Positions 35,279 to 43,872 of a stretch of 64,000 bases of DNA are shown here, piece after piece. A program made the translations under genes and the position numbers. Every line of letters begins with the position of its first letter. Position 1 is the first letter of the stretch. The notes below the pieces were generated by a model, which was given only the letters and a program-made list of their open reading frames with translations, did no database searches and was not told the DNA's origin. The stretch comes from AC-49 sp963766605 (GTDB taxonomy: Bacteria > Actinomycetota > Thermoleophilia > Solirubrobacterales > Solirubrobacteraceae), in contig CAVYAT010000003.1 in assembly GCA_963766605.1 (NCBI GenBank), positions 1-64,000 on the forward strand, in the 5' to 3' direction.

Positions 35279-35845
35279 ATGGTCCGCTCGCGTCTCCTCA
35301 TCGCCATCGCATCCGCCCTGTGCGCCGCCGCGATGGTGCTTCCCGCCACGGGCGGGGCCGCGAGCACGTCGACGTGCGCGAACGCCGACGTCACGCCCTC
35401 GCCCTCCAACATGCCGGTCGTGCGCGACGCGATCCTGTGCCTGCTCAACGCCCAGCGCTCCACTCACGGCGAGCTGGCCCTACACAACAACTCGTCGCTC
35501 GGACATGCCGCGGGCAACTACTCGCTGGCGATGGTCCGCGAGGGCTTCTTCGACCACGTCTCCCCCGCCGGCTCGACGTTGATGTCGCGCGTGCACCGTA
35601 CGACGTACCTCAACGGCGTTCGCGGCTGGGCGCTGGCCGAGAACATCGCCTACGGGACCGGCGGCGACTCGACGCCGCAGGCGATCGTGAAGATGTGGAT
35701 GCACTCGGCCGGCCACCGGGAGAACATCCTCAACGCGCGCTACCGCGACATCGGAATCGGCGCCGCGCTCGGCGCGCCGGTCCAGGTCCGCGGCGCCAGC
35801 ACCGCCGCGACGTACACGACCGATTTCGGCCAGCGCTCGCGCTAG
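35279..35845 (+). CDS. Secreted CAP (SCP/PR1) domain protein
   Basis: About 188 residues from ATG 35279 (an in-frame GTG is at 35255). A signal peptide (LLIAIASALCAAAMVLPAT) leads to a CAP domain with LNAQRSTHGELALHN, the His of FFDHVSPAGST, NIAYGTGGDSTPQAIVKMW and the closing motif HRENILNARYRDIGIG. Bacterial CAP proteins are exported and of varied, mostly unknown, function. Its stop codon (35843-35845) overlaps that of the convergent beta-helix gene (35842-35844). Confidence 0.88.
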   Translation: MVRSRLLIAIASALCAAAMVLPATGGAASTSTCANADVTPSPSNMPVVRDAILCLLNAQRSTHGELALHNNSSLGHAAGNYSLAMVREGFFDHVSPAGSTLMSRVHRTTYLNGVRGWALAENIAYGTGGDSTPQAIVKMWMHSAGHRENILNARYRDIGIGAALGAPVQVRGASTAATYTTDFGQRSR

Positions 35846-37494
35846 ACCACCGCGAAGGTGACGCTGTGCGGCGCCGAGCGGTTGCCGGCGGCGTCGACCG
35901 CGGTCAGCGTCGCGCGGTAGCGCCCGGCCGCCAGCGTTCGCTTGCCGATCCGGCCGCTGAACGCGACGCTGGCGTGCCCCTTGCCGACGGCGTGAACGAC
36001 GGTGCCGGCGGCGACCAGGCGCGTGCAGCGCCGAGCGTGGGCCAGGCGTCGGGTGGCGCGCACGCAGCGCCCGTGGCTGCGGCGGCCGCTGGTCTCGGCG
36101 ACGATCGCGATCGTGACGCGCGCGGCCTCGGAGACCGTGAACGCGAACGCGGTGCCGCGCACGACGCGGCCGCGCCGTCCGCGCGCGTGCGTTGCGCCCG
36201 CGCGGTCGGCGAAGCGCCGGTGGGTCATTGACAGACCGCTGACCACCGGCGCGGTCGTGTCGGCCGGCGCGGATGCCACGACGGGCGGACCCGGTGACCC
36301 GGGGGCCGGCGCGACGGGCGCGACCGGCGTCGCCTCGTAGGCGCCGATGTCGGGCGCTGCGCCCTGGACCCGCGGCCGGCCATCGAGATCGGTCGGCCCG
36401 TCGGCGGGATCGGTGATGCCGGCGTCGATCGCCGGCGAGGTCGGCTGGAGATGAAAGTCGCTCATCGAGTTCACGAACAGCGGGTTGCCGGGCTGGTTGT
36501 GGCCGAGGTCGGTGACGCGGCTGGTGGTCACGACGTTCGAGTAGCCGATGTCGATCACGGCGCTTTGGGGGGCCGTCGAGCCCGGGTCGGCCACCGCGTC
36601 GATCGCGCCACGCGCGATCGTGTTGCGGACATCGATCGTGCCCGGGTCGATGCCGAGCAGGGGCGAAGCGAGTGTGTGCAGCGCGTCACCGGCCGGCGCC
36701 ATCACGGTGTCGTTTCGCGCGGTCAGCGTGCCGTTCTGTGCCTGGAGCCCGTCGCCCGAGGCGCTGGTGACGAGGCTGTCGGTCAGTGTCAGCGGCCCGG
36801 AGATCTCCTCCACGCCGACCCCCTTGGCCGCCACGTTCAGACGGCGCATCACGGCACCCGGGCCGACCTGGCCGCCCGCCTGCACGCCGAGCCCGTCGCT
36901 GCGTACGTTGGTGTCGGTGATCTGGCCGCCGCCGGCGGAGCCCGGCTCGTCGATGATCCCAACCGCCGACGACGAGCCGGTGGCCGTCACCGTCGCGTCG
37001 CTGATGTTCGCGGTCGCCGCGGCGTCGATGCCGACCGTCGTGCTCGCCACGACGACATGGTCGATCGTCGCGGGCACGGTGACGTTCAGCGCCGGCTTGG
37101 CCAGGCCCGTCGCCGTGAGGTCGACCCCGGTCAGCCGGCTGCCGTCGGAGCCGGTGTCGAACTTCAGTACCGGCTGGAACGAGGCCCCGCTCTCGATCAA
37201 CGGCACGCTCGCCGCCGCGGGGTCGGGCTCGATGGTCAGCGGCTGCATCACGACCGGCGGAGACGCGGTCACGTCGTACGTCCCGGCCTCGATCAGGACG
37301 GTGCTGCCGGCGGGCAGGTGGGTCATATCGAGCGCCCAGTCGATCGCACACGGGTTCAGCACATCGCACGGAAGGCCGTGGTGGGCACTGGGGCCGGGCT
37401 CCACGTAGTAGGGGCCGGCGGCGTGAGCCGATGCCGCGACGGTGAACGCCGCGATCACGCCGAGTAGGACGGGTGTGCGTGAGCTCATGGCCAT
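35842..37494 (-). CDS. Secreted right-handed beta-helix protein
   Basis: 550 residues. A signal peptide (LLGVIAAFTVAASAHA) is followed by CDVLNPCAIDWALDMTHLP and IEAGTYDVTASPPVVMQPL, the start of a parallel beta-helix as in choice-of-anchor-Q and pectate-lyase-like proteins. Repeats run to about 340 with the closing motif NPLFVNSMSDFHLQPTSPA and LDGRPRVQGAAPDIGAYE. A C-terminal Ig/FN3-like domain with RRSHGRCVRATRR-type basic sequence ends it. It is likely exported and may bind or cleave polysaccharide; no catalytic residues can be assigned. The start is ATG 37494 or 37488. Confidence 0.8.
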   Translation of the reverse strand: MAMSSRTPVLLGVIAAFTVAASAHAAGPYYVEPGPSAHHGLPCDVLNPCAIDWALDMTHLPAGSTVLIEAGTYDVTASPPVVMQPLTIEPDPAAASVPLIESGASFQPVLKFDTGSDGSRLTGVDLTATGLAKPALNVTVPATIDHVVVASTTVGIDAAATANISDATVTATGSSSAVGIIDEPGSAGGGQITDTNVRSDGLGVQAGGQVGPGAVMRRLNVAAKGVGVEEISGPLTLTDSLVTSASGDGLQAQNGTLTARNDTVMAPAGDALHTLASPLLGIDPGTIDVRNTIARGAIDAVADPGSTAPQSAVIDIGYSNVVTTSRVTDLGHNQPGNPLFVNSMSDFHLQPTSPAIDAGITDPADGPTDLDGRPRVQGAAPDIGAYEATPVAPVAPAPGSPGPPVVASAPADTTAPVVSGLSMTHRRFADRAGATHARGRRGRVVRGTAFAFTVSEAARVTIAIVAETSGRRSHGRCVRATRRLAHARRCTRLVAAGTVVHAVGKGHASVAFSGRIGKRTLAAGRYRATLTAVDAAGNRSAPHSVTFAVV

Positions 37495-37541
37495 GCAACC
37501 GGCGGGTCACGCGCACGTTACGCCGCGCGCGGAGCGTTCGC

Positions 37542-37547
37542 TAGGGT
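37542..37547 (+). promoter_or_regulatory. -10-like hexamer TAGGGT, leaderless start for DUF1015 gene
   Basis: TAGGGT lies 10 nt before the ATG at 37558 and no Shine-Dalgarno is visible. The spacing would place transcription initiation at or beside the start codon, as in leaderless actinobacterial mRNAs. No good -35 is seen. Confidence 0.4.
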
Positions 37548-37557
37548 CGAGCGCCGC

Positions 37558-38814
37558 ATGGCCGCCGTCGAACCGTTACGCGCGCTGCACTACGACCAGG
37601 GGGTCGCCGGCGACCTCCAGAACCTGGTCGCTCCCCCCTACGACGTCATCGATCCCCAGCAGCGCGAGCAGCTCGCGGCGCGCTCGCCGTACAACGTCGT
37701 GCGCGTCGATCTGCCGGCCGGCGGCGACCCCTACGCGCAGGCCGCGCAGCTGTGGAGCGCCTGGCAGCAGGAGGGTGCGGTCACACGCGACGATGCGCAG
37801 GCGCTGTGGGCGCTCGTCCAGGACTACACCGGCCCGGACGGACGCGCGATGACCCGCAACGGCTTCTTCGCTCGGGTGGGCGTGACCGACTACGGCCCGG
37901 GACGTATTCGCCCGCACGAGCGCACCCATCCCGGCCCCAAGGAGGACCGGCTGCGCCTGACGCGCGCGACGCGGACCAACCTGTCGCCGATCTTCAGCCT
38001 CTACGACGACCCGCGGAACACAGCGTGGAACGCGCTGCACGCCCAGCTGACGCGTGAGCCCGACGGCCGCACGGTCGACGACGACGGCACCGTCAACCGC
38101 CTGTGGCGGGTCACCGACCCGCAGACGTTGGCCGCCGTCACGGCGGCGCTGGCGGACACCGAGCTGCTGATCGCCGACGGCCACCACCGCTACGAGACCG
38201 CGCGCGCCTACGCCGACGAGGTCGGCGGCGACGGTGACCACCGCTACGTCCTGATGACGCTCGTGTCGCTCCAGGACGAGGGCCTGACCGTGTTCCCCAC
38301 CCACCGGCTGCTGACGGACCTCAAGGACTCGGCGCGCCAGGAGGCGCTGGCCGCCGCGCTGCGCGAGAACTTCGACATCGTGGCGATCGAGCACGACGAG
38401 CTGCGCCCGCCCGAGGGCGACGGCCCGCTGACCCTCGGCTACATCGACGCCCACCACCGCCAGGCGTTCCGGCTGACGCTGAAAGACCAGGCGATCGCCG
38501 ACCGCGCGCTCCCCGACATGCCCGACGCCTACCGCCGGCTCGACACGGCGGTGCTCGAGGCGCTGTTGATCAAGGGGCCGATCGGCCTGACCGACGACGA
38601 CATCGACCACAAGCACGGCCTCGACTACTCACGCACCGACGAGGAAGCACTTCAGATGGTCCGCAGCGGGGCCGCCGACGCTGCGTTCTTCATGCGCCCG
38701 AGCCCCGTGTCGCAGGTTCGCGACATCGCCGCGGCCGGGGTCAACATGCCACCGAAGTCCACGTTCTTCTATCCGAAGATCCCGACTGGCCTGGTGTTCA
38801 ACCAGCTGTATTGA
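37558..38814 (+). CDS. DUF1015 family protein
   Basis: 418 residues, full length for DUF1015, a conserved family of unknown function sometimes annotated as HTH- or SpoOJ-like. Family features are LVAPPYDVIDPQQREQLAA at the N-terminus, IRPHERTHPGPKEDRLRL, the conserved ELLIADGHHRYETARAY (about 202-218) and VNMPPKSTFFYPKIPTGLV at the C-terminus. Conservation of the DGHHRY motif suggests an enzymatic site. The next gene, OsmC, starts 19 bp later but has its own promoter-like hexamer. Confidence 0.88.
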   Translation: MAAVEPLRALHYDQGVAGDLQNLVAPPYDVIDPQQREQLAARSPYNVVRVDLPAGGDPYAQAAQLWSAWQQEGAVTRDDAQALWALVQDYTGPDGRAMTRNGFFARVGVTDYGPGRIRPHERTHPGPKEDRLRLTRATRTNLSPIFSLYDDPRNTAWNALHAQLTREPDGRTVDDDGTVNRLWRVTDPQTLAAVTAALADTELLIADGHHRYETARAYADEVGGDGDHRYVLMTLVSLQDEGLTVFPTHRLLTDLKDSARQEALAAALRENFDIVAIEHDELRPPEGDGPLTLGYIDAHHRQAFRLTLKDQAIADRALPDMPDAYRRLDTAVLEALLIKGPIGLTDDDIDHKHGLDYSRTDEEALQMVRSGAADAAFFMRPSPVSQVRDIAAAGVNMPPKSTFFYPKIPTGLVFNQLY

Positions 38815-38820
38815 GAAGCG

Positions 38821-38826
38821 TAGAAT
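38821..38826 (+). promoter_or_regulatory. -10-like hexamer TAGAAT, leaderless start for OsmC-family gene
   Basis: TAGAAT is followed after 6 nt by the ATG at 38833, with no Shine-Dalgarno between. Position and sequence fit a sigma-A -10 element of a leaderless transcript, within the short gap after the DUF1015 stop codon. Confidence 0.45.
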
Positions 38827-38832
38827 CGAACC

Positions 38833-39243
38833 ATGTCCATGAAGGCGACCTCCCAGCGCGCAGGCCAGTACAAGCAGACGATCAAGATCCGGGAGCATCA
38901 GCTGATCGGCGACGAGCCGATCGACGTCGGCGGTGAGGATGCCGGCCCCAGCCCCCAGGAGCTGCTGGCCGCCAGCCTCGCCTCGTGCACGGCGGTGACG
39001 ATGGAGATGTACGCGCGCCGCAAGGGGTGGGACGTCGGCGATGTCGAGGTCGAGGCGAGCTACGCGCCGGCCGAGCGCGGCTGCCCAACACGGTTCAGCA
39101 TGGTCCTGCGCTTCCCGGCCGACCTGCCCGACGAGCAGGTCGAGCGCCTGCGCGTCATCGCCGCCAAGTGTCCGGTGCACCGCACGCTCGACGGCGAAGT
39201 CATGTTCGACGAGCGCGTCGAGCGCGTCGAGCTCGCCCATTAG
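38833..39243 (+). CDS. OsmC-family protein
   Basis: 136 residues, OsmC/Ohr fold. These proteins reduce organic hydroperoxides with paired cysteines. Here ASLASCTAVTMEMYARRKG carries the first catalytic Cys, and RVIAAKCPVHRTLDGEV carries the second in the typical Cys-Pro-Val-His context. The N-terminal GEDAGPSPQELLAASLAS is also typical. The stop codon overlaps the probable start of the NUDIX gene. Likely peroxide-detoxifying; substrate not determined. Confidence 0.88.
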   Translation: MSMKATSQRAGQYKQTIKIREHQLIGDEPIDVGGEDAGPSPQELLAASLASCTAVTMEMYARRKGWDVGDVEVEASYAPAERGCPTRFSMVLRFPADLPDEQVERLRVIAAKCPVHRTLDGEVMFDERVERVELAH

Positions 39244-39814
39244 GACCCGCGACGAGCTCGAAACGACGCTGGCCGGCGTCCTGCTGGAGCCGGCGTACGC
39301 GGTCACGCTCGACGTCATCGGCGACACGGAGTCGGCGGTCCTCGTGCCGCTCTACGTCGGCGCCGACGACCTCGTCCACAGCGTCTTCACCCGCCGTCGC
39401 GACGACCTGCGCCGCCACCCCGGCGAGGTCTCGTTCCCCGGGGGGCGTCGCGACCCACAGGACGCCGGGCTGCTCGACACGGCGCTGCGCGAGGCGCACG
39501 AGGAGATCGGCCTGCCGCCCGAGGCGGTGGCCGTCGTCGGCGCGCTCGAGCCGACGCCGACGATCGCCAGCGGCTACGCGATCTACCCGTTCGTCGGCGT
39601 GATCGAGCCCGGCCACGTCTGGGACCCGGCCGCCGCCGAGGTCGCCGAGATGATCGAGCTCACGCTCGACGACCTGCGCGACGGCTACGCGATCCGGCCT
39701 GTCACGCGCAGCGGCATGACGTTCCAGACCGACACGTACGTCGTCGGCGACATCCTGATCTGGGGCGCTACGGCGCGGATCGTCGGGAACCTGCTGGAGC
39801 GGCTCGCGGACTAG
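39239..39814 (+). CDS. NUDIX hydrolase, CoA pyrophosphatase type
   Basis: About 191 residues. The NUDIX box is GGRRDPQDAGLLDTALREA then HEEIGLPPEAV, with the consensus REAxEEIG core. The upstream element VFTRRRDDLRRHPGEVSFP is characteristic of CoA diphosphohydrolases (NudL/YeaB). The C-terminal half has EPTPTIASGYAIYPFVGVI. No ATG, GTG or TTG occurs in frame near the domain start; the best candidate is ATT at 39239, which overlaps the OsmC stop, hence possible translational coupling. The 3' end overlaps the convergent gene at 39768 by 47 bp. Confidence 0.8.
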   Translation: MRTRDELETTLAGVLLEPAYAVTLDVIGDTESAVLVPLYVGADDLVHSVFTRRRDDLRRHPGEVSFPGGRRDPQDAGLLDTALREAHEEIGLPPEAVAVVGALEPTPTIASGYAIYPFVGVIEPGHVWDPAAAEVAEMIELTLDDLRDGYAIRPVTRSGMTFQTDTYVVGDILIWGATARIVGNLLERLAD

Positions 39815-40292
39815 CGAGTAGCTGCTCGATCGCCCCACGGACCTCGCCGGGCCATTGCTCGCCGGCGGGCTGCGCGCGCACGATGGCCAGCGGGATCTCG
39901 TTGCGCTCGCACAGGCGCCGCGCGTGCGCCTCGCCGACCGCCAGCACGTTGGCGGGGACCGTTCCCGCCGCCTCGTAGATGACTCCGCGCACCGTCGTGT
40001 CGATCGTCCGCTCGAGCATGAACTCCAGGCGCGTGTCGTGCAGCGCGCGAACCTGCTCGGGGGGCCCACCGGCCGTCCCCAGCAGCCACAGCAGGACGGT
40101 CACGTTGTCCAGCGCGTAGCGCAGCGTCCCGATCCGATCGGGGTCGGCGATGAAGCACTCGGCTCCGGCCCCCTCGATCGCGGCGCGATGCGACTCGTCG
40201 CGGGTCACCGCGCGCACCGCGTGGCCCTCGGCGACCAGCGACGACGCCAGTCCCAGCCCACGACAACCACCGCCGATCATCAACGACCTCAC
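39768..40292 (-). CDS. NAD(P)-binding, SDR-like protein
   Basis: 174 residues from GTG 40292, which overlaps the MerB-like stop (GTGA). The N-terminal LMIGGGCRGLGLASSLVAEGH is a Rossmann dinucleotide-binding motif, followed by AVTRDESHRAAIEGAGAEC and VTVLLWLLGTAGGP. The catalytic Tyr/Lys pair of classical SDRs is not evident, so it may be an atypical NAD-dependent epimerase/dehydratase-like protein. Function unknown. Co-transcribed with the MerB-like gene. Confidence 0.68.
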   Translation of the reverse strand: MRSLMIGGGCRGLGLASSLVAEGHAVRAVTRDESHRAAIEGAGAECFIADPDRIGTLRYALDNVTVLLWLLGTAGGPPEQVRALHDTRLEFMLERTIDTTVRGVIYEAAGTVPANVLAVGEAHARRLCERNEIPLAIVRAQPAGEQWPGEVRGAIEQLLASPRAAPAGSRRSAP

Positions 40293-40951
40293 GGCAGACC
40301 CCAGAACGCCCCGGACAGACCGACCTGCGCGAAGTACGCCGCCGCCGCCTCGGGCTCGCGCCGCTGATAGCCGCGCTCCAGGCGCCCGTCGTACCAGTGG
40401 GCAGCCAGCCGCCACAGCGTTGCGAGATCGAGGACATCGCCATACGCGTTGCCGGTCTCGTCCAGCCACCGCGCCACGCAGCCCGACGAGCAGAACAACC
40501 GCTGGTTGGCGCAGGTGTGCACGACGTCGGCCCACATCTCCCTCGCCGGCTTGAGGAAGTGGGCCACCTGCTCGCCGTCCGGCGGGCCGTCGCGCCCGAC
40601 GACCCAGGCGTGGGCGCCGTCGCACGCCGGGCAGCGCGTGGCCACGAGCACGTCGGGCTCGTCGGTCACCACATGGGGCAGCGCGAACGCGTCCCACGCG
40701 CACCCGCCCCACCACAGGGACTTGCGGCCCATGACGCTGAAGCCCAGCGGCACGGCCGAGAACGGGTGGGCCATGACGATCTCGCCGTCGTCGCCGAGCA
40801 CCAGATGGCGTGTGTCGTGCAGCGCCCGCAGACCGGCGTGGACGTCCTGGGTCGTCATCGAGAGTCGCTGCGCCAGCCCCTGCACGTCCGGAGCGCGGCC
40901 GGTCGTGGCGAACGCCGTGTAGACGGCAACGCGCAGCGTCTCGGAGTCCAT
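40289..40951 (-). CDS. Organomercurial lyase (MerB)-like protein
   Basis: About 220 residues from ATG 40951 (or ATG 40975). An N-terminal winged-helix-like region (AVYTAFATTGRAPDVQGLA, then LSMTTQDVHAGLRALHD) precedes the MerB-fold domain. WGGCAWDAFALPHVV matches the catalytic Cys-x-x-Asp of alkylmercury lyases (C96/D99 in E. coli plasmid R831b MerB), and NQRLFCSSGCVARW supplies a Cys at the position of C159. A Cys-x-x-Cys (VATRCPACDGAH) adds two more. All three catalytic positions are therefore present. No merA or merR is nearby, so it could be a MerB paralogue with another role. Confidence 0.75.
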   Translation of the reverse strand: MDSETLRVAVYTAFATTGRAPDVQGLAQRLSMTTQDVHAGLRALHDTRHLVLGDDGEIVMAHPFSAVPLGFSVMGRKSLWWGGCAWDAFALPHVVTDEPDVLVATRCPACDGAHAWVVGRDGPPDGEQVAHFLKPAREMWADVVHTCANQRLFCSSGCVARWLDETGNAYGDVLDLATLWRLAAHWYDGRLERGYQRREPEAAAAYFAQVGLSGAFWGLP

Positions 40952-41019
40952 GGGGCAAGACTGCCAGACGCCCATGGGCAGCGGTCATCGCTCGCCGTTG
41001 AGCAGATAGCGTGCAATCA

Positions 41020-42174
41020 ATGGACTTCTCTCTCACCGACGAGCAGCTTCACGTCCAGGAGACCGCGCGGGACTTCACCAACAACGAGGTAATCGCGCGG
41101 GCCGACGAGAACGCTCGCAACCACCACTTCGACATGGAGCTGGCGCAGAAGATCGCCGCTCAGGGCTATCTCGGCGCGATCGTGCCGCCCGAATACGGCG
41201 GCGCCGGCCTGGACTACGTGACCTACGGGCTCGTCGTGCAGGAGGTAGGCCGGGGCGACAGCGCGATGCGCACCGTGATCTCGGTCCAGACGTCGCTCGT
41301 CTGCTCCTCGATCCTCAAGTACGGCACTGAGGAGCAGAAGCACAAGTACCTGCCGAAGCTGTGCTCGGGCGAGTGGTTCGGCTGCTTCGGCCTGACCGAG
41401 CCCGACACCGGCTCCGACGCCGCCAACCAGCGCACGCGGGCGACCAGGGTCGACGGCGGCTGGAAGATCAACGGCTCGAAGATGTTCATCTCGCTGGGCA
41501 GCCACGCCAAGGTCGCGATGATCTTCGCCCAGACCGACCCGTCGCTCGGCCACAAGGGCCTCGGCGCGTTCCTCGTCGACACCGATCAGCCCGGGTACGT
41601 CGCCACGGAGATCAAGGGCAAGATGGGCCTCCACGCCTCCGACACCGCGTCGATCGCGCTCGACGACGTGTTCTGCGCCGACGAGGACGTGCTCGGCCCG
41701 ATCGGCAAGGGCTTCAGCGTCGCGATGAGCTCGCTGGACTCGGGGCGCTACTCGGTCGCGTCGGGCTGCGTCGGCATCTGCCAAGGCGCTCTGGACGCGT
41801 CGGTCCAGTACGCCCAGGAGCGCGTGCAGTTCGGCAAGCCGATCGCCTCGTTCCAGCTCGTACAGTCGATGCTGGCCGAGATGAAGCTGCGCACCGACGC
41901 CGCACGACTGCTGACGTTCCGCTCCGGCTGGCTCAAGGACCAGCGCGAGCCGAACACGCTCGAGACGTCGATCGCGAAGCTGTACGCGACCGAGGCCGCG
42001 CAGTGGGTGGCCAACGAGGCGATCCAGGTCCACGGCGGCTCCGGCTACGTCGACGACCATCCGGTCGAGCGGATGCTGCGCGACGTGCGCGTCACGACGC
42101 TCTACGAGGGCACGTCGCAGATCCAGAAGCTGATCATCGGCCGGTTCCTGACCGGCATCAACGCGCTCGCGTAG
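41020..42174 (+). CDS. Acyl-CoA dehydrogenase
   Basis: 384 residues from ATG 41020 (an in-frame GTG is at 41011). FAD-dependent acyl-CoA dehydrogenase, first step of beta-oxidation. FGLTEPDTGSDAANQRTRA and ISLGSHAKVAMIFAQTDPS form the FAD/acyl-binding middle domain. ERVQFGKPIASFQLVQSML and IQVHGGSGYVDDHPVERML are C-terminal helices, and the catalytic base Glu lies in VTTLYEGTSQIQKL. Three bases separate it from the 3-hydroxyacyl-CoA dehydrogenase gene. Short/medium-chain or glutaryl-like substrates are possible. Confidence 0.9.
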   Translation: MDFSLTDEQLHVQETARDFTNNEVIARADENARNHHFDMELAQKIAAQGYLGAIVPPEYGGAGLDYVTYGLVVQEVGRGDSAMRTVISVQTSLVCSSILKYGTEEQKHKYLPKLCSGEWFGCFGLTEPDTGSDAANQRTRATRVDGGWKINGSKMFISLGSHAKVAMIFAQTDPSLGHKGLGAFLVDTDQPGYVATEIKGKMGLHASDTASIALDDVFCADEDVLGPIGKGFSVAMSSLDSGRYSVASGCVGICQGALDASVQYAQERVQFGKPIASFQLVQSMLAEMKLRTDAARLLTFRSGWLKDQREPNTLETSIAKLYATEAAQWVANEAIQVHGGSGYVDDHPVERMLRDVRVTTLYEGTSQIQKLIIGRFLTGINALA

Positions 42175-42177
42175 AGG

Positions 42178-43665
42178 ATGGCGGACGCGGCGAACGTCAT
42201 CGGCGTCCTCGGCGCCGGCACGATGGGCTCGGGGATCGCCCAGCTCGCGGCCCAGAGCGGGGCGCGGACGCTGCTCTACGACCCCGACGAGGTCGCCTTG
42301 CAGCGGGGCATCGACAAGCTGCGCGAGGGCATCGGAAAGCTCGTCGACAAGGGTCGTCTCGAGGGCGACGCCGGCGAGATCGGCGAACGCGTCAGCGGCG
42401 TGGCGTCGCTGGCGGGTATGGCCGACTGCGAGCTGATCATCGAGGCGGCGCCCGAGAACCTCGAGCTCAAGCACAAGATGTTCGTCGAGCTGGCCGGCGT
42501 CGTCGGCGCCGATTGCGTGCTGGCCTCCAACACGTCGTCGATCCCGATCACGGCGATCGCCGCGGCCGTCCCGGGTCCCGAGCGCGTCGTCGGCATGCAC
42601 TTCTTCAACCCGGCGCCGCTGATGGCGCTGGTCGAGGTCATCGCGGGCATGCTCTCGGGCGAGCGCGCAGTCGCGATCGCCCAGGCGACCGGCGTCGCGA
42701 TGGGGCGCCGCGTGATCGACGCCAAGGACGGACCCGGCTTCATCGTCAACCGCGTCAACCGCCCGTTCGGCCTCGAGGCGCTGCGCAGCGCCCACGAGCG
42801 GATCTCCGAGCCCAAGACGATCGACACGCTGGTGCGCGTCGGCGGCGGCTACCGGATGGGACCGTTCGAGCTTCAGGACCTGGTCGGGATCGAGACCGGC
42901 TTCGTGATCTCCAAGTCGTTCTTCGAGCTCGGCTTCGGCGAGCCGCGCTGGCGCCCGTCGCCGCTGAGCGAGCAGATCGTCGCCAGCGGGCGCTTCGGGC
43001 GCAAGACGCAGCACGGCTGGTACGACTACGACAGCGACGGCCCGTACCGCCCGGCCGACCCGGAGCTGCCGCCGGTCGGCGGCGGCGACGGCGGCGTGTC
43101 GATCCTCGGCGACTGGCCGATCGCCGCGGCGCTGCGCGAGCGCGCCGATGAGGCGGGTTGGGACGCGAGCGGCCACGGCGGCGGCTGGCCGCTGATCGTC
43201 GACTGCTCGGGCGCCCCCGACAGCACCGCGAGCGGCCCGCGCGCGGTGCTGCACGTCAACGACGAGCTGCCGGCCGGTACGGTCGGTTTCCACACGCTCC
43301 CGGTGCTCGGCATGGTCGAGCTGATCCGCGACTCGACGACGCCCGACGACCTAGCCGAGCAGGTGCAGAAGTTCTTCACCTCGATCGGCGCGTACACGAC
43401 GTGGATCGGCGACAGCCCCGGCGGCGTGCTCGGGCGGATGGTCTTCCAGACGATCAACGAGGCGAGCTTCGCCCTCGGGGAGGGCGTCGGCTCCGAGACC
43501 GATATCGACGCCGGCATGGAGCTCGGCATGAGCCACCCGCGCGGGCCGTTTGCGTGGCTTGAGATGGTCGGGCCCGACCACGCCGTGACCGTGCTCGACG
43601 CGCTGCGACTGCGCCACGGCGACGGCTACCGGGTCGCCCACTCGCTGCGCCGGCGCACCCGCTGA
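42178..43665 (+). CDS. 3-hydroxyacyl-CoA dehydrogenase with duplicated C-terminal domain
   Basis: 495 residues, PaaH/FadB2 type. The NAD-binding domain starts with IGVLGAGTMGSGIAQLAAQ. ADCELIIEAAPENLELKHK and VLASNTSSIPITAIAAAVP are typical, and MHFFNPAPLMALVEVI contains the catalytic His. The first C-terminal helical domain (DGPGFIVNRVNRPFGLEAL) is followed by a second one (GGVLGRMVFQTINEASFAL) after an inserted alpha/beta segment, as in long actinobacterial members. It oxidises 3-hydroxyacyl-CoA to 3-oxoacyl-CoA. In an operon with the acyl-CoA dehydrogenase just upstream; a GC-rich hairpin follows. Confidence 0.9.
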   Translation: MADAANVIGVLGAGTMGSGIAQLAAQSGARTLLYDPDEVALQRGIDKLREGIGKLVDKGRLEGDAGEIGERVSGVASLAGMADCELIIEAAPENLELKHKMFVELAGVVGADCVLASNTSSIPITAIAAAVPGPERVVGMHFFNPAPLMALVEVIAGMLSGERAVAIAQATGVAMGRRVIDAKDGPGFIVNRVNRPFGLEALRSAHERISEPKTIDTLVRVGGGYRMGPFELQDLVGIETGFVISKSFFELGFGEPRWRPSPLSEQIVASGRFGRKTQHGWYDYDSDGPYRPADPELPPVGGGDGGVSILGDWPIAAALRERADEAGWDASGHGGGWPLIVDCSGAPDSTASGPRAVLHVNDELPAGTVGFHTLPVLGMVELIRDSTTPDDLAEQVQKFFTSIGAYTTWIGDSPGGVLGRMVFQTINEASFALGEGVGSETDIDAGMELGMSHPRGPFAWLEMVGPDHAVTVLDALRLRHGDGYRVAHSLRRRTR

Positions 43666-43680
43666 GCGCATTCTTTAAGC

Positions 43681-43710
43681 GCGAAGGGCGCCCGGCGGGG
43701 CGCCCGTCGC
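43681..43710 (+). terminator. GC-rich hairpin after beta-oxidation operon
   Basis: GGGCGCCC (43686-43693) and GGGCGCCC (43698-43705) pair around a 4-nt GGCG loop, extended by GCGA/TCGC outside. There is no T-tract, as is common for terminators in very GC-rich genomes. It lies 16 bp after the 3-hydroxyacyl-CoA dehydrogenase stop codon. Confidence 0.6.
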
Positions 43711-43872
43711 GTCGTAGGGTCGAACCCGGCCCACGACACTCAGCCGGCATTCGACAGCATCCCCCCGGAACTGTGGTGCACCCAAAGTGAAGTGCACAAC
43801 TGCGGTCAGGAAACCTGCGCACCGCGCGCACGCGGCACCGCGACCCGGCGGTCCTGACCCGGAACAGCGCGT

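Noticed and set aside
41017..43293. 758-codon open frame on the minus strand
   Set aside because: It is antisense to the acyl-CoA and 3-hydroxyacyl-CoA dehydrogenase genes; its composition is Arg/Asp/Ala-rich with no domain, a GC-skew shadow.
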